The notes below the pieces were generated by a model. The model did not search any database and was not told where the DNA came from. It saw nothing but the letters and a program-made list of their open reading frames with translations. Below, piece after piece: positions 7,641-14,354 of a stretch of 16,446 nt of DNA; the stretch's first letter is position 1, and every line of letters begins with the position of its first letter. Both the position numbers and the translations under genes were made by a program. Source of the stretch: an uncultured Rhodoluna sp. Its GTDB lineage: Bacteria; Actinomycetota; Actinomycetes; Actinomycetales; Microbacteriaceae. The stretch spans positions 1 to 16,446 of the forward strand of contig CALDKR010000140.1 of assembly GCA_937898095.1 (NCBI GenBank), given 5' to 3'.

Positions 7641-8732
7641 TTAGCAGGCCTTAGCCATCTGAGCTTCGGCACGATCGCGCGCCCAGCGCTCGGCTGCCAA
7701 CACGGAATCTAGGCTCAATTCGATCTCTGGCTGATGCGCGTCGACCACACGCGAGATCACGTCGACAATTTGATTGAAGCCGATTTTGCCGGCGTGAAAT
7801 GCATCGACAGCTTGCTCGTTGGCAGCGTTGTAAACCGCTGGATAAGTTTTTCCTGCCGATCCAACCTGTCGAGCTAGGCGCACCGCACCGAAGACCGATT
7901 CATCAAGAGGCTCGAAATTCCAAGTTGCGGCTTTGGTCCAGTCGCAGGCAGGGGCAACATTTGGAACGCGCTCTGGCCACGACATTCCCAGTGCGATTGG
8001 CAACTTCATATTTGGCGGTGAGCACTGAGCCAAAACCGAGCCATCTATGAACTCAACCATTGAATGCACTACCGATTGCGGGTGTACGGTCACTTCAATG
8101 CGCTCGAAGGGGATGTTAAACAGCAGATGTGCCTCAATCAACTCAAGGCCCTTGTTGACCAAGGTGGCCGAGTTTGTGGTGACCACGCGACCCATTACCC
8201 AAGTCGGATGAGCCAGAGCCTGTTCTGGTGTCACGGTTGCAAGCTGTTCACTTGAATATCCGCGAAATGGCCCACCTGAAGCGGTCAAGATAAGTTTGCG
8301 AACCTCGCTAGCTTGACCACCGAGCAGACATTGAGCGAGCGCCGAGTGCTCACTGTCAACAGGAACAATTTGCCCCGGTTTTGCCAGTTCGGTGACCAGA
8401 GCACCGCCCACTATCAATGACTCTTTGTTTGCAAGTGCAAGCGTTTTTGAGCTTCGCAGAGTTGCCAGAGTTGGCGCCAAACCGATTGAGCCGGTAATGC
8501 CGTTTACTACTACGTCGGCATCAACTTCTTCGACCAATCGGGTTGCCGCTTCAGCACCTAAAACCGCAAATGGTCTTTCAAGGCGAAATTCTGAACGTTG
8601 CGCTTCGAGAAGTTCAGCATTCGAACCAGCGGCGATCGCAACAAGTTCAAAACGATCTGAATTTGCCCTGATTACGTCGAGGGCTTGAGTGCCGATTGAA
8701 CCTGTTGAACCCAGAACGATTACGCGACGCAT
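7641..8732 (-). CDS. dxr: 1-deoxy-D-xylulose 5-phosphate reductoisomerase
   Basis: This enzyme rearranges and reduces 1-deoxy-D-xylulose 5-phosphate to 2-C-methyl-D-erythritol 4-phosphate with NADPH, the first committed step of the MEP pathway. The 363 residues include the NADPH-binding loop GSTGSIG (8-14), ANKESLIVGG (101-110), and metal ligands Asp126 and Glu128 in VDSEHSA and Glu197 in NKGLE. The flexible substrate loop PQSVVHSMVEF (218-228) and LTASGGPF (149-156) are also present. The ATG at 8732 has no good Shine-Dalgarno. The gene is divergent from gabT across a 75-base gap, so a promoter for dxr must lie there. The site-2 protease begins 43 bases after its stop. Length and motifs are normal for the family. 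Confidence 0.97.
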   Translation of the reverse strand: MRRVIVLGSTGSIGTQALDVIRANSDRFELVAIAAGSNAELLEAQRSEFRLERPFAVLGAEAATRLVEEVDADVVVNGITGSIGLAPTLATLRSSKTLALANKESLIVGGALVTELAKPGQIVPVDSEHSALAQCLLGGQASEVRKLILTASGGPFRGYSSEQLATVTPEQALAHPTWVMGRVVTTNSATLVNKGLELIEAHLLFNIPFERIEVTVHPQSVVHSMVEFIDGSVLAQCSPPNMKLPIALGMSWPERVPNVAPACDWTKAATWNFEPLDESVFGAVRLARQVGSAGKTYPAVYNAANEQAVDAFHAGKIGFNQIVDVISRVVDAHQPEIELSLDSVLAAERWARDRAEAQMAKAC

Positions 8733-8773
8733 GCGTCAATCTTGCCACTTGCTGAATGTTTTTGCGCAGGGGC

Positions 8774-8794
8774 GCCTCGACCGAAAATCGAGGC
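8774..8794. promoter_or_regulatory. Palindrome between dxr and gabT, likely operator
   Basis: GCCTCGA (8774-8780) and TCGAGGC (8788-8794) are perfect 7-bp inverted arms around a 7-base A-rich spacer. The palindrome sits immediately upstream of the proposed gabT -10 box, where a -35 element would be. Both flanking genes point away from it, so a terminator makes no sense here. A binding site for a dimeric regulator is the simplest reading; the regulator is not in the window. Confidence 0.5.
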
Positions 8795-8795
8795 T

Positions 8796-8801
8796 TAGAC
8801 T
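8796..8801 (+). promoter_or_regulatory. -10 box for leaderless gabT transcription
   Basis: TAGACT matches TANNNT and lies at -12 to -7 from the gabT ATG (8808). A transcript using it would begin at the start codon. No Shine-Dalgarno precedes the ATG, which fits a leaderless mRNA, common in actinobacteria. Confidence 0.5.
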
Positions 8802-8807
8802 AATGCC

Positions 8808-10142
8808 ATGAGCGAGTTTTCAATCGCGCAAGAGCGCAAAGTTGTCACTTCAATTCCGGGTCCAAAATCAATTGCTCTGCATGAACGCCGCAAGGCTGCA
8901 GTTTCAGCCGGCGCCGGTGCGGCCCTTGCTGCATACATCGAAAAAGCTAGCGGCGCCATCCTGCTTGATGCCGACGGAAACCAGATCATCGATCTCGGTT
9001 CAGGCATCGGAGTTACGACCATTGGCCACACTAACGCAGGTGTCGTCGAGGCCGTTCAAAATCAGGTTTCTCAACTAACCCACACGCTATTTACCGCGAC
9101 TCCATACGAAAGCTATGTTGAGGTCTGCGAAATTTTGAACCGTCACATGCCAGGTAACTTTGACAAGAAGTCGGTCTTGTTTAACTCTGGTGCCGAGGCA
9201 GTCGAAAATGCGGTCAAGATTGCCCGAAAGGCAACCCGCAAGAACGGCATCGTGGTTTTCGATCACGCCTATCACGGTCGCACAAACTTGACCTTCTCGA
9301 TGAACTTCAAGAACGCTCCATACGGAAACGGCTTCGGCCCAACTGCCGCTAGCATTCAGCACGTTCCGATGTCATACCCATATCGCGACCCAGCCGGCAT
9401 GACCGGCGAAGAAGCCGCCCAGCGATCAATCAATTACATCGAGAAGCGCGTTGGCGTTGAAGATCTAGCTGCGCTGGTCATCGAACCGATTCAGGGCGAG
9501 GGTGGATTCATCATTCCGGCACCTGGGTTCTTGCGCACCTTGAGCCAGTGGGCTCGAGCAAACGGCGTTCTAATGGTCGCCGACGAGGTTCAGTCGGGCA
9601 TTGCTCGCACCGGCAAGTGGTTTGCCAGCGACTGGGAGGAAGGCTTCGAGCCTGACCTCATGACCATCGCCAAGGGCATTGCTGGCGGCATGCCGATCTC
9701 AGCAGTCACCGGCCGTGCAGAAATTATGGATGCCTCGCACCCAGGTGGACTCGGCGGCACTTTCGGAGGAAACCCAGTTTCATCAGCGGCAGCAATTTCG
9801 GTTCTGAAGCAGATTGAAAATGGTGGCGTTATCGAACGTGCACTTGAAATCGAAGCCGTTCTGCGCCCACGTCTTGAGGCTATGAAGGCCAAATATCCTG
9901 TTATCGGCGATGTTCGCGGTCGAGGCGCAATGATGGCTATCGAGTTTGTTGAGCCAGGCACTTTGAACCCAAACAAGGCTGCGGTCGACGCCGTTGTCGC
10001 CCACGCTCACGCTAACGGTGTGTTTGTTTTGAATGCAGGTGCGTTCTATAACGTCATTCGTTTCTTGCCGCCTCTAGCCATCAGCGATGCTCTGCTAAAC
10101 GACGCTCTGAATGTTCTAGAAGAAAAGATTGCCGCGCTATAA
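8808..10142 (+). CDS. gabT: 4-aminobutyrate--2-oxoglutarate aminotransferase
   Basis: This PLP-dependent class III aminotransferase moves the amino group of GABA to 2-oxoglutarate, giving succinate semialdehyde and glutamate. It has 444 residues, the usual length. Visible are the cofactor phosphate-binding NSGAEA (126-131), aromatic YHGRT (155-159), Glu226 in VIEPIQGEGG, Asp259 in VADEVQSG, which contacts the pyridine nitrogen, and the Schiff-base Lys289 in TIAKGIAGGMP. Sequence style matches actinobacterial GabT. The family also accepts related omega-amino acids and sometimes diamines, so a role with putrescine or 5-aminovalerate cannot be excluded. It is the only plus-strand gene here, transcribed toward the pot operon, with a strong terminator after its stop. 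It probably acts downstream of the aldehyde dehydrogenase at the right edge. Confidence 0.93.
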   Translation: MSEFSIAQERKVVTSIPGPKSIALHERRKAAVSAGAGAALAAYIEKASGAILLDADGNQIIDLGSGIGVTTIGHTNAGVVEAVQNQVSQLTHTLFTATPYESYVEVCEILNRHMPGNFDKKSVLFNSGAEAVENAVKIARKATRKNGIVVFDHAYHGRTNLTFSMNFKNAPYGNGFGPTAASIQHVPMSYPYRDPAGMTGEEAAQRSINYIEKRVGVEDLAALVIEPIQGEGGFIIPAPGFLRTLSQWARANGVLMVADEVQSGIARTGKWFASDWEEGFEPDLMTIAKGIAGGMPISAVTGRAEIMDASHPGGLGGTFGGNPVSSAAAISVLKQIENGGVIERALEIEAVLRPRLEAMKAKYPVIGDVRGRGAMMAIEFVEPGTLNPNKAAVDAVVAHAHANGVFVLNAGAFYNVIRFLPPLAISDALLNDALNVLEEKIAAL

Positions 10143-10154
10143 ATCGCGCTAACT

Positions 10155-10187
10155 AAAAACCCGGTCAGTCTTGCTGGCCGGGTTTTT
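10155..10187. terminator. Bidirectional intrinsic terminator between gabT and potC
   Basis: AAAAACCCGGTCAG (10155-10168) pairs with CTGGCCGGGTTTTT (10174-10187) around the loop TCTTG, with a single G-U position. It has a GC-rich core and a T run at the 3' side on either strand. It begins 12 bases after the gabT stop and lies 50 bases beyond the potC stop on the other strand, so it can serve both convergent genes. Confidence 0.93.
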
Positions 10188-10237
10188 CGATGTGAGCTAA
10201 ATTCCTTAGAGTTGCAGAATTCAGCCTTGAAACTGGG

Positions 10238-11041
10238 TTATTTGGCTAGTTTCTTGAGCTTGGCATTTCGCAGTGAAGTTCGCACCTGCACGGTCACGAC
10301 AATTGCGATTGCCAGCATGAAAACTGCCGAGCTGACCACATTTGCCTCAGCTGGGACACCCTTTGTTTGGCTATAGATGAAAAGCGGGAAGGTCTGAACT
10401 GGGCCTGAGTTGAAATAGGTGACGATAAAGTCATCGAAGCTCAGAGCAAACGAGAGCAGAGCAGCAGCCAGGATTCCCGGCATCAAGATTGGCAATGTGA
10501 TTTTGAAGAAGACTTTTGAAGGTGTCGCATAAAGATCGCGGCCAGCTTCTTCAAGTGCGGGGTCGAGAATCTGAACTCGAGCCTTCACGGTCACGACCAC
10601 AAAACTGAGGCAAAACAAAACGTGTGCTGCAATCACGGTCAGCAGACCGCGGTCAACTCCAAAGTTAAAGAACTGTGCAGCCAAACCTGAGCCCATGATG
10701 ATTTCAGGCGTTGCCAGAGGCAAAAAGACCAAAAGATTCACTGCGCTGCGAAACCTGAATCGATAGCGAACCAGTGCAATCGCAGCGGCTGTTCCAATAG
10801 CTGTCGCCAAAACTGTCGAAATAACACCTACCAAAATCGAGTTTGAAACTGCGTCGCAAACCCCTTGATCGGCGCATACATTGAGCCACTTGTCGAAAGT
10901 GAATCCAACCCAGCTGGCATTTGAGCGGCCTGAGTCGTTGAATGAAAAGGCGATTGTATAGACAATAGGGATCATCAAGAAGGCAATTGCGAGTGCGGCG
11001 TAAACGCCTAGTGCATTGCGACCGAGGTTCAGATTTTTCAA
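10238..11041 (-). CDS. potC: Spermidine/putrescine ABC transporter permease PotC
   Basis: This is one of two inner-membrane permease subunits of a polyamine importer. Its 267 residues include about six hydrophobic segments and the cytoplasmic EAA loop (EEAGRDLYATPSKVFFKITLP, about 164-184), which docks on the ATPase. FDDFIVTYF after the loop is typical of PotC. The start is TTG at 11041; its last two bases overlap the potB stop in the string TTGA, so the genes overlap by four bases and are translationally coupled. GAGG lies about eight bases upstream. It is the last gene of potD-A-B-C and ends 50 bases before the shared terminator. Substrate (putrescine, spermidine or both) cannot be told from the permease alone. 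Confidence 0.93.
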   Translation of the reverse strand: MKNLNLGRNALGVYAALAIAFLMIPIVYTIAFSFNDSGRSNASWVGFTFDKWLNVCADQGVCDAVSNSILVGVISTVLATAIGTAAAIALVRYRFRFRSAVNLLVFLPLATPEIIMGSGLAAQFFNFGVDRGLLTVIAAHVLFCLSFVVVTVKARVQILDPALEEAGRDLYATPSKVFFKITLPILMPGILAAALLSFALSFDDFIVTYFNSGPVQTFPLFIYSQTKGVPAEANVVSSAVFMLAIAIVVTVQVRTSLRNAKLKKLAK

Positions 11042-11946
11042 AGCAGATCCTCGCTTCCAACTTTGCGAACATACAGGGTGATCAGAATCAAAATCAGCGC
11101 CATCAAGCCAACTGAAAGAGCAGATGCCACCGGATAGTTGAAATTCTTATATTCAGCTTCGATGATGTTTCCGAGCATCGAGGTTTGCGCACCGCCGAGA
11201 TAGTTTTTGCTGGCATTTACGTAGTCACCGGCCATCGGAATAAACGTAAGTAGTGTTCCTGAAATCACACCAGGCATAGAAAGCGGCAAGGTAATTTTTG
11301 TGAACACACGACGTGGGCTGGCATATAGGTCAGCACCAGCTTCAAGGTAGCGAATGTCAAGTTTTTCAAGGGTCGTATAAAGCGGCAGGGTCATAAACGG
11401 CACGAAGTTGTAGATCAAGCCGAATACCACTGCAAATGGAGTTCCCAGAAGTCGATCACCAGCGCCCATGATTCCGACATCCTGAAGAAAGGCCAAGAGC
11501 GGACCATTGTTTGAAAAAATCTGAGTCCACGCGAGGGTTCGAAGCAAGAAACTAATGAAGAATGGCGCAATCACCAGCGTGATTAACATGCGCTGCAGAG
11601 TTGGGCGGTGGCGCATTTTCACACCAATGAAATATGCCAAAGGGTATCCGATTAGAAGCGCACCGAAAGACGCAATAAGTGCGTATCCAAATGAGCGCAA
11701 GACATTTTCAAGATTGTCTGTCACCAAAGGCAGATAGTTAGAAAAGTTGAGGCCAAAGCTAAAGGTCTGGTTGAGGCCACTTGTGCTCTGCTGGCCCAGT
11801 GAGGTCATTATCAACAGAACGAAAGGGGTGATGAAAAACAAGCCTAGGTAGGCCAGCGCAGGCGAAACCAAAATTAGGCCAACTCGAGAATAAGTGACCT
11901 GGTTTTTAGTGTTCTTATTTGCGCGAGTAATCGAAGCGATTGCCAC
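11038..11946 (-). CDS. potB: Spermidine/putrescine ABC transporter permease PotB
   Basis: This is the partner permease to PotC. It has 302 residues with a short basic cytoplasmic N-terminus (1-21), a first membrane segment at about 22-48, and further segments around the family motif FFISFLLRTLAW (129-140). The EAA loop EAGADLYASPRRVFTKITLP (202-221) contacts the PotA ATPase, and MAGDYVNASKN (233-243) is characteristic of PotB. The GTG start at 11946 is one base after the potA stop, with AGAGG seven bases before it. The potC start overlaps its stop. Tight packing indicates one polycistronic mRNA. Confidence 0.93.
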   Translation of the reverse strand: MAIASITRANKNTKNQVTYSRVGLILVSPALAYLGLFFITPFVLLIMTSLGQQSTSGLNQTFSFGLNFSNYLPLVTDNLENVLRSFGYALIASFGALLIGYPLAYFIGVKMRHRPTLQRMLITLVIAPFFISFLLRTLAWTQIFSNNGPLLAFLQDVGIMGAGDRLLGTPFAVVFGLIYNFVPFMTLPLYTTLEKLDIRYLEAGADLYASPRRVFTKITLPLSMPGVISGTLLTFIPMAGDYVNASKNYLGGAQTSMLGNIIEAEYKNFNYPVASALSVGLMALILILITLYVRKVGSEDLL

Positions 11947-11947
11947 T

Positions 11948-13048
11948 TTATGCCTCTGGAAGGTCGCTTAGACCGAAGCTGTGGTCGACTTTCCAGCTAA
12001 CCCAAACTTTGGCGCCAACTTCGGTGACCGGGCTTTTACCAATGTTTTGCGCAAAAACTGTGACTTCACCGAGGTTTGGAATTTCGATTTGGTACTGGTT
12101 GCTAACTCCAGTGAATCGAATGTCAATAATCTCGCCCGGACCAATCAGGTTGTGCTCTGACCCAAGATTTGGTTCTTCTTCGTGAAAGAAAGCCTTTTCA
12201 GGGCGAACGCCAATTGCGATTCGACCGGTGGTCTTCTCGGCTCGCGCCTTTGGCACGGTGAGTTTGTTGCCAGCGACATCGATGCTCACTGAACTGGCGT
12301 TTTCTGAAACTACGTCGCCGACGAAAAGATTTGACTGGCCCAAGAACTTGGCAACAAATGCTGTTTTTGGCCTGTCATACAGAGCTTCAGGGGCACCCAT
12401 CTGCTCAATGTCGCCCTTGTTCATAACCGCAACGGTGTCGGCCATGTCCATGGCTTCTTCTTGGTCATGAGTTACGTGCAAGAAGGTGAGACCAACTTCG
12501 ACCTGAATTGCCTTTAGTTCGATCTGCATTTCGCGGCGAAGTTTGAGGTCTAGCGCACCAAGTGGTTCGTCAAGCAGAAGCAATGATGGGCGATTGACAA
12601 GGGCGCGAGCCAGAGCAACACGTTGCTGCTGACCTCCCGAGAGTTGCGCCGGCTTGCGGCTAGCTAGGTGCTCCAACTGAACCATTTTCAACGCGTCAGT
12701 GGCTTTGTTCACAGGGTCGGCAATTTTTCGCTGGCGCAAACCAAAAGCAACGTTTTCAAGAATGCTCATGTGCGGAAACAAGGCGTAGCTCTGAAAAACA
12801 GTGTTGATCGGGCGCTCGTGCGGTTTGGTGTGAGTGATGTCCTTGCCGCCGAGCAGAATCTTGCCCTCGGTAGGCTCGTCAAGTCCTGCAACTAAGCGCA
12901 GAGTTGTCGTTTTTCCGCAACCCGAAGGGCCAAGTAGGGCGAAGAATTGCCCAGCAGGAATATGCAGATCTAAATCGTGAACTGCAGTGAAGCCAGGGAA
13001 TTCTTTCTTAATGCCAACGAGGTCGAGGTCTGCTCCGTTTTTGTTCAA
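11948..13048 (-). CDS. potA: Spermidine/putrescine ABC transporter ATP-binding protein PotA
   Basis: This ATPase subunit of the polyamine importer has 366 residues. Visible are Walker A GPSGCGKT (40-47), the Q-loop Gln86, the ABC signature LSGGQ (136-140), Walker B LLLLDEP (156-162) with catalytic Glu161, and the switch His194 in HVTHDQEEA. The C-terminal third (about 245-360) looks like the TOBE/OB regulatory domain of PotA/MalK-type ATPases (IAIGVRPEKAFF). The start is TTG at 13048, read MNKNGADLDL; AGG lies about nine bases upstream, a weak site, and no ATG is nearby. It begins ten bases after the potD stop and ends one base before the potB start. Confidence 0.95.
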   Translation of the reverse strand: MNKNGADLDLVGIKKEFPGFTAVHDLDLHIPAGQFFALLGPSGCGKTTTLRLVAGLDEPTEGKILLGGKDITHTKPHERPINTVFQSYALFPHMSILENVAFGLRQRKIADPVNKATDALKMVQLEHLASRKPAQLSGGQQQRVALARALVNRPSLLLLDEPLGALDLKLRREMQIELKAIQVEVGLTFLHVTHDQEEAMDMADTVAVMNKGDIEQMGAPEALYDRPKTAFVAKFLGQSNLFVGDVVSENASSVSIDVAGNKLTVPKARAEKTTGRIAIGVRPEKAFFHEEEPNLGSEHNLIGPGEIIDIRFTGVSNQYQIEIPNLGEVTVFAQNIGKSPVTEVGAKVWVSWKVDHSFGLSDLPEA

Positions 13049-13058
13049 AGCGGGCGAC

Positions 13059-14255
13059 CTACAGACCTACAGCCTTGTTGAACGCATCGCTGTAAGCGGT
13101 GTGCTCCTCGAAGCTGAGGCTTCTAAAGTGCTGAAGTTTCGACTGCAATTCTGCCGAAGGAAAAATGAGTTCGTTGTTGGCAAGCTCAGGGTCTTTCTCA
13201 GCGACGATCTCTTGAATGCCATCAACTGGCGAAACATAAACTACGCCACCAAGAATCAACTCGGCTGCAGTCTGCTTGTCGTAGTAGTGGTTGATTAGTT
13301 TTTCAACGTTGGTCTTGTGTGCAGAGCCCATTGGAACAATGAATGAGTCAGTGTTGATGGTGGCACCAGCTGGATCGATTACGTATCCGTATTCGTCACC
13401 CCACTCTAGGTCGCCCGACCATACCAAACCGGCAACCGCATTTTTCTGATCAAACGCAGTGATGTAATCCTGGTCTTTGGTATAAATCTGGCCGCTTGCC
13501 ACATAACCCGCAAGCTCATCAACAGCTGCTAAATACTGCTCTTCGGTGACCTTGGAAATGTCGATGCCCTTTGAGATAAGCATCAGGCCAACGGTTTCAC
13601 GGAATTCACTCAAAACCACAACCTGGCCCTTTAGCGCTGGGTCCCACAGGTCGGCAACGCTAGACGGAGCATCTTTGCCCGTCAGTTCTTTGTAAAGCTT
13701 TTTGTTGTAGGCAATTACGGTCATGAACGACATGTATGGCACGGTGTATTCGCGCTTTGGGTCGAATGACAAATTGAGGTGAGTGGCAGCCATGTTCATG
13801 TGGTTTGGAATGTTTTCGAGGTTCAACTTCTGCAGGTAGCCCGCATCAATTAGCTGTGAATCCATCCAGTCAGTCAAGCAAACGGTGTCTGCACCAATGT
13901 CTTTGCCAGCAGCAAATTCTTTCTGTGCCGCGTTGTAGTAGTCAGAGTTTCCTGGAACATCGTCGTTATAAGTAACGGCGATGCCAGTTGCTTCTGTGAA
14001 TGACTTTATGGTTGCTTGACCTTCGTCAATGTAGCCAATCCAGTTGTCCCAGACGACTACCTTTTCTGAATCAGAAACATCGGTCGCAGGAGTAAGCCCC
14101 GAGGAGGTCTGGCCTGCAGGTGCGCAGGCAGCTAGAGTAAGGGCGGCCGCGGTGGCGCCTGCGCCGGTCAGGGCTGCGCGTCGGGTCATTTGGTGGCGCT
14201 TTGCCATCTCAAGCAATTGCTGTGACATTGATTCTTCTGGAACTGGCTTATTCAT
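13059..14255 (-). CDS. potD: Spermidine/putrescine-binding lipoprotein PotD
   Basis: This is the extracellular substrate-binding subunit that delivers polyamine to PotBC. It has 398 residues. Twin arginines in MTRRAALTGAG (23-33) precede a hydrophobic stretch ending in the lipobox LAAC (41-44), so it is probably exported by the Tat route and anchored through lipidated Cys44. The mature part is a PotD/PotF-type solute-binding fold: VVVWDNWIGYIDEG (66-79) near the start, later WMDSQLIDAG and VWSGDLEWG. Acidic and aromatic residues near these motifs would hold the polyamine. The ATG at 14255 follows AAGGAG (14264-14269) by eight bases. It is the first gene of the operon, so its 99-base upstream gap should hold the operon promoter. 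Substrate choice between putrescine and spermidine is unresolved. Confidence 0.93.
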   Translation of the reverse strand: MNKPVPEESMSQQLLEMAKRHQMTRRAALTGAGATAAALTLAACAPAGQTSSGLTPATDVSDSEKVVVWDNWIGYIDEGQATIKSFTEATGIAVTYNDDVPGNSDYYNAAQKEFAAGKDIGADTVCLTDWMDSQLIDAGYLQKLNLENIPNHMNMAATHLNLSFDPKREYTVPYMSFMTVIAYNKKLYKELTGKDAPSSVADLWDPALKGQVVVLSEFRETVGLMLISKGIDISKVTEEQYLAAVDELAGYVASGQIYTKDQDYITAFDQKNAVAGLVWSGDLEWGDEYGYVIDPAGATINTDSFIVPMGSAHKTNVEKLINHYYDKQTAAELILGGVVYVSPVDGIQEIVAEKDPELANNELIFPSAELQSKLQHFRSLSFEEHTAYSDAFNKAVGL

Positions 14256-14263
14256 TGCCGTGA

Positions 14264-14296
14264 CTCCTTAATTGAGGGGCTCAAGTGCCCAATTAA
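14264..14296 (-). promoter_or_regulatory. Leader hairpin overlapping the potD ribosome binding site
   Basis: On the mRNA, TTAATTGGGC (14296-14287) pairs with GCCC (14280-14277) and, past a 3-base CTC bulge, AATTAA (14273-14268), around a 6-base loop. The last two paired bases are the first two bases of the potD Shine-Dalgarno AAGGAG (14269-14264). It could affect translation, or the dyad could act at DNA level. No U-run is present. Confidence 0.45.
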
Positions 14297-14308
14297 CCCA
14301 ACCGAAGA

Positions 14309-14320
14309 CGCACCGGTGCG
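14309..14320. promoter_or_regulatory. Perfect 12-bp palindrome upstream of potD, possible operator
   Basis: CGCACCGGTGCG is its own reverse complement. It lies 54-65 bases upstream of the potD start, a short distance after a TATTTT that could be a -10 box (minus strand). A repressor site at the transcription start is plausible but not shown. It does not resemble the palindrome upstream of gabT. Confidence 0.4.
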
Positions 14321-14354
14321 CATCAAGAAAATACTGCCACAAAAGAAATCTCAT

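Noticed and set aside
8733..8744. CAAGAT at -12 to -7 of dxr as a leaderless -10 box
   Set aside because: It misses the first T of TANNNT and has no support beyond spacing.
9590..9976. Minus-strand frame inside gabT
   Set aside because: It overlaps the conserved C-terminal half of GabT in antisense; no family resemblance.
13059..13075. Repeated GTAGGTC at the potD stop, considered as a frameshift or duplicated stop
   Set aside because: PotD ends normally at TAG in this short tandem and PotA starts independently; it is only an 8-base echo.
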